This document shows positions 5,253-10,757 of a DNA stretch of 10,757 nt, piece after piece. Under the pieces are notes generated by a model. It had not been told where the DNA came from, did no database searches, and saw only the letters and a program-made list of their open reading frames with translations. This stretch comes from CAZGVW01 sp964529265. GTDB lineage: Bacteria; Planctomycetota; Phycisphaerae; Phycisphaerales; UBA1924. The stretch lies in assembly GCA_964529265.1 (NCBI GenBank), contig CAZGVW010000150.1, positions 1-10,757 on the forward strand. Direction: 5' to 3'. The position numbers and the translations under genes were made by a program. The stretch's first letter is position 1; every line of letters begins with the position of its first letter.

Positions 5253-6065
5253 ATGACCGCCGTGCACGAAGTGAACGCTTTCGCCACCCCCCCATTTGCC
5301 GGGAACCCCGCCGGCGTCTGCCTGCCGGATGGCCCGGCGAGCGACGACTGGCGGCAGGATGTGGCGCGGCTGATGGGGTTCTCCGAAACCGCGTTCCTCT
5401 CGGCTCGGCCGGATGGCGACGGCTTCGACCTTCGCTGGTTCACGCCCGTGCGCGAGGTGGAGTTGTGCGGGCACGCGACGCTGGCGAGCGCGCACGCGCT
5501 GTGGTCGAACGGGAAACTGCCGCGGGGGCGCGAGGCGGTGTTCCACACGATGTCGGGCAGGCTTTCGGCGCGCCCGGTTCCCGGGCCGGGGGGGTGGATC
5601 GAGATGGATTTCCCCGCGGCGCCGCCGCACCGGGCTGATGCGCCGCCGCGGCTGGCCGCCGGGCTCGGCGCGAAACCGGTGTGGGTCGGGCGCTGCAGCC
5701 TGCACTACTACATCGCGGAACTGGAATCGGACGAGGCGGTGCGCTCGCTGGATCCGGATTTCAAGACGCTCGCGGAACTGGACGGGATGTGCGTGATCGC
5801 GACGGCGAAGTCGTCGGATCGCGATTTCGACTTCATTTCACGCTGTTTCTGCCCCGCGGTGGGGATTGACGAGGATCCGGTGACGGGTTCGGCGCACTGC
5901 GCGCTGGCGCCCTTCTGGGGCGCGCGGCTGGGGAAGGCGAAGATGATCGGCCACCAGGCGTCCGGGCGCGGCGGCGTGGTGCGCGTGACGCTGGGGCCGT
6001 CGCGCGTGATGCTGGGCGGGCAGGCGGTGACGGTGCGCACGCACAACGTGCCTGCGCCGCGGTGA
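5253..6065 (+). CDS. PhzF-family isomerase/epimerase-like protein
   Basis: The product has 270 residues. PhzF proteins share the diaminopimelate-epimerase fold, with two similar halves enclosing an active site. The namesake isomerises a phenazine precursor, but most relatives have unknown substrates. Seen here: the start VNAFATPPFAGNPAGVC (7-23), catalytic Glu45 in GFSETAFL (the position used in PhzF), RWFTPVREVELCGHATLASA (61-80) and DEDPVTGSAHC (206-216). All are canonical. The start is the ATG at 5253, where family homology begins; a longer frame from 5142 lies over the divergent gene's promoter and start. No phenazine genes are nearby, so a role in phenazine synthesis is not supported. 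It converges on the next gene with only 13 bases between the stops. Confidence 0.93.
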   Translation: MTAVHEVNAFATPPFAGNPAGVCLPDGPASDDWRQDVARLMGFSETAFLSARPDGDGFDLRWFTPVREVELCGHATLASAHALWSNGKLPRGREAVFHTMSGRLSARPVPGPGGWIEMDFPAAPPHRADAPPRLAAGLGAKPVWVGRCSLHYYIAELESDEAVRSLDPDFKTLAELDGMCVIATAKSSDRDFDFISRCFCPAVGIDEDPVTGSAHCALAPFWGARLGKAKMIGHQASGRGGVVRVTLGPSRVMLGGQAVTVRTHNVPAPR

Positions 6066-6078
6066 CGCTTGAACGACG

Positions 6079-7608
6079 TCAGGGGCACGGTCCCCAGGAG
6101 CCGAGGAGGATCGCGAGGTCGGGGGCGCCGACGTCGCCGCTGGAATCGAAATCCGCGGGGCCGCTTCCGCCCGCGGCGCCCCAGGAGCCGAGGAGGATCG
6201 CGAGGTCGGGCGCGCCGACGCTGCCGTCGCCATCGAGATCTGCGGGGCAGGGGGAGCCGACGAGCGTGTTCAAAACCCACACGCCCTGCGTGAAACTTGC
6301 GCCGAATGAGCCCAGGAAGTAGATATTCACGGTTCCGTCGGGGAAACGGTCGGAAATCGCGACTGCATCGGTGCGGAGCGTGATATCGGCGAGGTTGGAA
6401 TCCGCGGATCCGTCGCCATCGCTATCCACCATGGTCTGGTTGGTCGCGGCGACGACTTCGCCGTTGACGATGATCAGTTCCTCGCTGGCGGCGGTGCGCC
6501 AGGTGCAGACCCAGTCGGTGGACTCGTTGATGAGCGCATCGCCGGTTGTTGAACCCAGAGTGTGAAAAACGCCGTCGAACTCCAGAATTGTGTCGCCTTC
6601 GCGCAGTTTGACGCGTCCGTTCACGACCAGCACCTCATCGAAGTTGAATGTGCCGCCGGTGGCGCTCAACGTGTCGCCGATGAAGAGGTAATCGCCGAAA
6701 TTGTTCACATCGGCGTCGGAAAAGTTGTCCCAGCGCTCATCGGGTTCGCGGTTATCGACGAGCATGGGCGAGTTTTCGCGCACCTGGCCGCCGCCGATCT
6801 CGAGAACGGCGCCGTTCAGCACCATGATCGCATCCGTATCGGTGGTGACGCCGCCGACGGGGTCCATGAAGCCTTCGACGATGAAATTCGCGTTTCCGCG
6901 CGCGAAACCGACGGATTCGGTGTCAAATCCGCGCGGCGAGCCCGCGCCGATGGGGCCGACGGCGCCGGTGGGCGTCATGCCGGTGGCGAGCAGGGCGACG
7001 GGCGCGGCTTCCGGGCGGCCCCGGATGAGCGAATAGCCCACATTGGTGTTGGATGCGCTGGTATCGGGCGTGTCCTGCCATGTGGCGCGCCAGACGGGCT
7101 CGCCATCGGAGATGCCATAGGTGGAGAGGAACTGGCCATAGAACTTGCCGGAGATGGCGAGGGCGGCTTCGAGGGGGGCGTGGACCGAATCGGGGCGGGA
7201 GGCGACGGGGCCGGCGGGGGTCCAGAGGGACCAGGGCGTGCCGGTGGAGAAGAGGGTGGCGCCGGCGTCGTTGAAGCCGATGCGGGGGAGGAAACTGGGC
7301 ACGCCGGGGGGCGGGAGGGTGCTCTCGATGGCGAAGAACTGGCCCGCGGCCGGGGGGCCTCCGGTGAGGTGTCCCCAGATGAAATCGGTGGGGCCGCCGG
7401 TGGCCTTGATGGCGTAGCCGCGTGTGGCGTTGGTGACGACGGTGGCGGAGGGGAAATCGGTGGGAGCGAAGGGCGGGAAGGTGCCGGGGAGGGGCTGGTT
7501 GGCGATCATGAGGGCCGAGGCCACGGCGGGGGCGCCGGCCAGGGCCGAGGCGGCCAGAGAGGCGAGGGCCAGGCAGAGAGCGATAGCGAGGGGGGCGAAT
7601 CGGGGCAT
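6079..7608 (-). CDS. Secreted beta-rich protein with C-terminal dockerin-like pair
   Basis: The product has 509 residues. An N-terminal signal peptide (MPRFAPLAIALCLALASLAA) has likely cleavage near ALA24. Residues 35-440 are strand- and turn-rich, with recurring phrases such as FGDYLFIGDT, VLVVNGRVKLREGDTI and ELIIVNGEVV. These suggest repeated beta units, perhaps propeller blades, but no named family is certain. The C-terminal 55 residues (454-508) are two EF-hand-like repeats, DLDGDGSVGAPDLAILLGSWG and a second copy 29 residues later. They resemble type I dockerin repeats and are bracketed by Cys454 and Cys508. The second repeat has DFDSSGDVG in its loop. The start is the ATG at 7608-7606 with GGAGGAG (CTCCTCC at 7618-7624) nine bases away; the longer frame to 8073 is not needed. 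It should be exported, with the dockerin-like module serving attachment or calcium-dependent packing. No cohesin gene is in the window. Confidence 0.82.
   Translation of the reverse strand: MPRFAPLAIALCLALASLAASALAGAPAVASALMIANQPLPGTFPPFAPTDFPSATVVTNATRGYAIKATGGPTDFIWGHLTGGPPAAGQFFAIESTLPPPGVPSFLPRIGFNDAGATLFSTGTPWSLWTPAGPVASRPDSVHAPLEAALAISGKFYGQFLSTYGISDGEPVWRATWQDTPDTSASNTNVGYSLIRGRPEAAPVALLATGMTPTGAVGPIGAGSPRGFDTESVGFARGNANFIVEGFMDPVGGVTTDTDAIMVLNGAVLEIGGGQVRENSPMLVDNREPDERWDNFSDADVNNFGDYLFIGDTLSATGGTFNFDEVLVVNGRVKLREGDTILEFDGVFHTLGSTTGDALINESTDWVCTWRTAASEELIIVNGEVVAATNQTMVDSDGDGSADSNLADITLRTDAVAISDRFPDGTVNIYFLGSFGASFTQGVWVLNTLVGSPCPADLDGDGSVGAPDLAILLGSWGAAGGSGPADFDSSGDVGAPDLAILLGSWGPCP
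6092..6220. repeat. 87-base direct duplication encoding two dockerin-like repeats
   Basis: A 42-base segment starting at 6092 recurs at 6179 with one mismatch (G6124 versus C6211). The period of 87 bases equals 29 codons, matching the spacing of the two dockerin-like units on the minus strand. Such near-identity at DNA level, including third positions, points to a recent tandem duplication or gene conversion. Confidence 0.8.
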
Positions 7609-8063
7609 TGGGGGGATCTCCTCCAGAGGCGTGTAGGCGAGCGAGCGAAGCCATGATCGCCGGGAGCCGCGGGGAGTCAATGGTGGAGTGGGAAGAATGG
7701 GGTTGTGACGGGAAATTGGCGCACAAAGTGGGTGAGTGCGCGACGGTGAGGGGATGGCACCGCCCGCGCGTGACCCTCGGAGGTCGGCCGTGGAATGAGA
7801 TGACGCCCTGCCTGCTCGAGCAACCAACGGTGAACGCCAAGGGAGCATCGCAGCGCCGCGCCTGCCAGGCGCGATCCCTGATTGCCAAGACGTTGCGGCA
7901 GGGACGTTTATGTCTTCCTTGACGTAAGCATTACTCCGTGAGCGAAATCCACAGCGCAATCGAACGTTGATTTGTGGAACCCGCTGGAAGCAGGATGCGG
8001 ACCCTTCGGCAGCCCATGCTGATTGGGCTGTCACATGGTGGTCCGGCGCTGGGAGGTACAGCG
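7609..8063. other. Divergent intergenic region of 455 bases
   Basis: This region lies between two divergent secreted-protein genes and must hold both promoters. I find no gene with a credible start. A 17-base palindrome sits at 7857-7873. TTGACG at 7919-7924 resembles a -35 box for the plus-strand gene, but no good -10 follows at 17 bases. GGGAGG at 8051-8056 is the ribosome-binding site of the plus-strand gene. The stretch from about 7880 to 8010 is lower in GC than its surroundings. Confidence 0.6.
7857..7873. promoter_or_regulatory. 17-base palindrome, possible operator
   Basis: CGCGCCTG-C-CAGGCGCG is a perfect inverted repeat with 8-base arms in the divergent spacer. As DNA it could be a dimeric-regulator site; as RNA it would fold as a 6-bp stem with loop TGCCA. 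No T-tract follows. It is about 190 bases from the plus-strand start and 250 from the minus-strand start. Confidence 0.35.
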
Positions 8064-10757
8064 ATGGTGACACAGAACCTACGCGACCGAGGCAGAGGTT
8101 CTTTGCGTCCTGGCTCCGACGTCGCTATCGCGGCATTCTTCATGGCGTTGGCGGCATCGGTGGGTGCGGATCCGCGCACCGACGTGACCGGAGTCGAGGC
8201 GACCGCCGCGGGCGAGACGCAGACCACCTCCAGCCATCGAGGTATGACGCACGAGACAGTGCGGCAGGAACGAGGTGGCGGGCCAGCCGTCATTGAGTGG
8301 ACCCTTACAGATCAGGGTTTCATCGACGGCGGCCAGAATGGGGCACTGCGAACGTACACCAACCCAGGAAGCGTCGCAGCGAGCCCATGGACCGTTTCCA
8401 GCGGTGGCCGAGCATTGACCCTTGAGTTTGAAGATGACTTTTTTTGCGCAGGGCACAACCAGAACGCTCAGATAGCGACGGCGAGCGCCACGATCGACCT
8501 TGATGCGCCCGCGCGCCTCACGATTTACTGGGAGGGTGCGGGGCAGGTCGCAAGCGCCGGGACAGACGCGATGCAGGTCAGTGTTGACAACGAATTGCTG
8601 GGGTCTGCGGCGTCGCCTGGCGGGGGACCGCCTGAGTCGTGCGCGGTCGGGCCGGTGGTCTCGGACCCGGAGCCGCCAGTTGAAGTGCTTCTAGACGCAG
8701 GCACCCACACCCTGCTCGTCTGGACGCTGGCGAATAAGGCGTTCAATGTCGGTGCGGGGTACTATGTGGAGTTCGAGTTCACTGAGCTGTTCATCGTGGC
8801 GGACACGGACCGGGACGCGGACATCGACGACGATGACCTCGAAGGGCGGAACGTCTGGACGAAGGAGCGCGGGGCGCTGTTCTTCGTGAACTGCAACGAC
8901 AGCGACGACAACGACGCCCCGGATGGACTGGAGTTCGATCACGATCACATGCCGGTCAACGTGGATACGACGATCAACGGCGCCATGGACGTGGGGGACA
9001 TCACGCCCTTCAAGATCGCCGCGTTCGGCGACCTGACCAACAGGAAGGTGTTTCTCGAAGCGCCGGAGGAGCAGATTCGGGCGGTGCACATCTTCAAGCG
9101 GATCGCCGCTGGGGAGACGCGGATCTGGGGCGGACCGGAGGAGATGCTCGATGAGGTGGAGATCACGGCGCACGTGAGCGCCGAGGACGACGTGATCATG
9201 GGGCTCGAAGGGCTGATGTTCCGGTACGATAATGAGGGCCACCCCATGCACTTCGAGGGGTTCGTGGATTTGACGCTGAGCGTGCGGGACGCGATGACGG
9301 GGGAGGAACTCGTGTCGGATGAGATCCGGCTGAAGGTGGCGCCGTTCCTGATGCTGCCGAATACGCAGTCGAGCGTTGAGGTCTTCGCGGCCAACTTCGG
9401 TGCCCTCAACACGGCGTTTCGTGCGGCGTTTCAGACGACGGGCCAACTCATCGTGTATCAGACCGATACGCAGTGGGCGCAGGATCCGGTCGAGATCGGG
9501 TACACGGAAACGCCACTCACCTGGTCGTGGATTGCAGCGCACACCCGGCATCAGGGCCAACTGGCCGGTGGAGACGTGCAGTGGGTGCAGGATCACCTTC
9601 TGAAACTGAGGCGTGGTGTGTATCGTAACCCGCGCACCCCTCCAGTCATTGGGGGATCCGAGTCAGGCGACTTCGGGGGAAACATAGAGCTCATGCCGCC
9701 GACGCCCATGCACCCCCTTGGGCGCATCGTTGTAGGTGACACTATCTCTCAAGACAAGAAGGCCTTCCTGCAAAGTCAGGAGGTTCAGCCTCTTGTGGAA
9801 CTGGACACCAACTGGCTGTTCGTGGGGCACGTGGACGAAGTCCTGGCGTTCTACACGAAGTTTGAGAAGGCGGCCGGAGGAAAGGGGCCGCCTGAGCCGA
9901 TGGACGTGATCATCGCGTCTCCGGAACGCGCGTACATGCTGCTCAACGCCGAGTTTGGTCAGGGGGGGCGCGGCGCCGAGTGCCCGGGCGACCTCAACGG
10001 AGACGGGCTGGTGAACTCCTCGGATCTGGCCATCGTCCTGGCTTCGTGGGGTATGATGGGGATGGGCCTCACTGCGGATCTCAACGAGGATGGCCTCGTC
10101 AACTCGTCTGATCTGGCCATTCTCCTGGCGTCGTGGGGTGACTGCTCCGCGCCAGTTCTCGATCCTCCGGACCATGCGCCGATCTTCGCGCTGGGCGCAT
10201 CGGACCACGGCGTGGCGACGGGAGGATCGCTCAACCGGCTCCTCGACCTGTCACGCGACTTCACGGGCACCACATGGCAGTACGTTCACATATACCAGGG
10301 CGGCGGCGTCGGACAGACGGCGGAGATCGTGGGACGGGGCAACGGGTTTCTCGAGATCGGAACGGTGTGGGGCCCCTACGACGTGTCCCTCACCACGGGC
10401 GGAATCGGGGACGATTGTGCCGGCGGGCCATGCGCGTTGGGATACAGCCCGGAAGTGGTGTACGGCGCGTGGTTCACGACGCCGGGGCTGGGGAGTCGGT
10501 ACATCGTTGTGGAGGATACAGTGTTCTGGAACTCCGAAGGCGTTGAGCAGCGCGCGAGCGCGCGGGGCCAGCCGCTGAACTTGGCCGTGCCGGCGCTGAC
10601 GACGCTCCGGATGGTGAGGAACAACGCGGGTCTGCGGTTAGTAAACGAGGAGGCCCAGGAACGGATCGACGGCATTCGCGCAGCGGTGGAGGCCGCGGCT
10701 GGAGCAGGCGTCGTGCGTTTTCTCGAAGTGCCTGTCATTTACACGTCGAACCAAGCA
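8064..10757 (+). CDS. Secreted protein-arginine deiminase (PAD) with dockerin-like insertion, 3' end cut by the window
   Basis: The gene has 898 codons without a stop and runs off the edge. PADs convert peptidyl-arginine to citrulline in a calcium-dependent way. Residues 1-35 are a signal peptide (VAIAAFFMALAASVGA). Residues 60-240 are an unassigned beta-rich domain where vertebrate enzymes carry PAD_N. Residues 246-420 match the PAD middle domain (ADTDRDADID, GALFFVNCNDSDDND). The catalytic domain begins KVAPFLMLPNTQ (424-435) and includes WAQDPVEIGY (Asp474), GDFGGNIELMPP (535-546), PLGRIVVGD (551-559) and VGHVDEVLAF (His589, Asp591). Residues 640-694 are a dockerin-like pair, and 695 to about 842 an unidentified segment. 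PAD-like sequence seems to resume at about 843-893 (ERIDGIRAAV, VVRFLEVPV). The catalytic Cys would lie beyond the window. The start is the ATG at 8064 with GGGAGG seven bases upstream. Opposite-strand frames are shadows. Confidence 0.92.
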   Translation, partial: MVTQNLRDRGRGSLRPGSDVAIAAFFMALAASVGADPRTDVTGVEATAAGETQTTSSHRGMTHETVRQERGGGPAVIEWTLTDQGFIDGGQNGALRTYTNPGSVAASPWTVSSGGRALTLEFEDDFFCAGHNQNAQIATASATIDLDAPARLTIYWEGAGQVASAGTDAMQVSVDNELLGSAASPGGGPPESCAVGPVVSDPEPPVEVLLDAGTHTLLVWTLANKAFNVGAGYYVEFEFTELFIVADTDRDADIDDDDLEGRNVWTKERGALFFVNCNDSDDNDAPDGLEFDHDHMPVNVDTTINGAMDVGDITPFKIAAFGDLTNRKVFLEAPEEQIRAVHIFKRIAAGETRIWGGPEEMLDEVEITAHVSAEDDVIMGLEGLMFRYDNEGHPMHFEGFVDLTLSVRDAMTGEELVSDEIRLKVAPFLMLPNTQSSVEVFAANFGALNTAFRAAFQTTGQLIVYQTDTQWAQDPVEIGYTETPLTWSWIAAHTRHQGQLAGGDVQWVQDHLLKLRRGVYRNPRTPPVIGGSESGDFGGNIELMPPTPMHPLGRIVVGDTISQDKKAFLQSQEVQPLVELDTNWLFVGHVDEVLAFYTKFEKAAGGKGPPEPMDVIIASPERAYMLLNAEFGQGGRGAECPGDLNGDGLVNSSDLAIVLASWGMMGMGLTADLNEDGLVNSSDLAILLASWGDCSAPVLDPPDHAPIFALGASDHGVATGGSLNRLLDLSRDFTGTTWQYVHIYQGGGVGQTAEIVGRGNGFLEIGTVWGPYDVSLTTGGIGDDCAGGPCALGYSPEVVYGAWFTTPGLGSRYIVVEDTVFWNSEGVEQRASARGQPLNLAVPALTTLRMVRNNAGLRLVNEEAQERIDGIRAAVEAAAGAGVVRFLEVPVIYTSNQA
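9981..10145 (+). other. Dockerin-like EF-hand pair inserted within the PAD catalytic domain
   Basis: Residues 640-694 of the deiminase. The first repeat is DLNGDGLVNSSDLAIVLASWG (643-663) and the second DLNEDGLVNSSDLAILLASWG (672-692). The Trp residues are 29 apart, and Cys640 and Cys694 bracket the module. The loops have the Asp/Asn spacing of calcium-binding dockerin repeats. Length and Cys spacing are identical to the C-terminal module of the divergent gene at 6079-7608. Confidence 0.88.

Noticed and set aside
5180..5548. N-terminal extension of the membrane protein frame
   Set aside because: It overlaps the conserved 5' part of phzF on the other strand. AAGGAGG just before the ATG at 5179 marks the start.
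6066..6078. Bidirectional terminator between the convergent phzF and dockerin-like genes
   Set aside because: The gap is only 13 bases with no inverted repeat or T-tract.
6562..7656. Plus-strand open frame of 364 residues, Gly/Glu-rich
   Set aside because: It is antisense to the secreted dockerin-like gene, which has a signal peptide, ribosome-binding site and recognisable repeats.
8691..9596. Minus-strand open frame of 301 residues
   Set aside because: It is antisense to the PAD middle and catalytic regions. Its Arg/His/Val-rich sequence matches no family.
9663..10208. Minus-strand open frame of 181 residues
   Set aside because: It is a shadow of the PAD/dockerin-like reading frame and has no independent support.
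9981..10757. Assembly chimera joining a PAD gene to an unrelated dockerin-like gene
   Set aside because: The frame is continuous, base composition shows no break that I can see, and PAD-like sequence appears again after the insert. A chimera is less likely than a real insertion, though read-level checking would settle it.

Overview
This is a GC-rich bacterial window that most resembles a planctomycete, probably class Phycisphaerae. That placement is inference. It rests on exported proteins with paired dockerin-like EF-hand repeats ending in a Trp-Gly motif, a secreted protein with a PAPG-hydrophobic-RRRR (PEP-CTERM-like) tail, lipoprotein and heme c signals, and intergenic DNA full of short GC-rich palindromes. 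There are no RNA genes, CRISPR arrays or transposases that I can support.

Layout, left to right. Positions 1-154 hold the tail of an unrecognised plus-strand gene. A repeat-filled gap follows, then an Ohr/OsmC organic hydroperoxide reductase on the minus strand (470-883). A second repeat-filled gap leads to a secreted jelly-roll-like protein with a sorting tail (1264-1947, minus) and a third palindrome-rich spacer. Next comes a probable three-gene minus-strand operon, in transcription order: a four-TM membrane protein with coiled coil and helical cytoplasmic domain (5179-4073), an NADPH-dependent FMN reductase (3972-3397), and a lipoprotein fusing a CX5R tyrosine-phosphatase-like domain to a C-terminal CxxCH cytochrome c'-like domain (3382-2357). 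Divergent from it is a PhzF-family protein (5253-6065), possibly read from a leaderless transcript. It converges on a large secreted protein with a C-terminal dockerin-like pair (6079-7608, minus).

The most striking gene starts at 8064 and runs off the right edge with 898 uninterrupted codons. It is an exported protein-arginine deiminase (PAD, the vertebrate PADI/peptidyl-citrulline family) with a recognisable PAD middle domain and PAD catalytic domain, including Asp474, His589 and Asp591. A complete 55-residue dockerin-like pair plus roughly 150 further residues is inserted inside the catalytic domain, between the His/Asp motif and the region that leads to the catalytic Cys. The PAD sequence appears to resume just before the window ends. 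By eye, the family's Ca1 ligands are kept and the Ca2 ligands are lost. The same 55-residue, Cys-bracketed module ends the neighbouring divergent gene, so two adjacent secreted proteins share one module type.

The other notable gene is the phosphatase-cytochrome fusion. Both of its ends lie in short-unit intergenic repeats that have become coding sequence. Most remaining signal is in the spacers: two hairpin families, one with a CCCCTCCGGGG core and one with a constant TGAA centre and variable but fully compensated arms.
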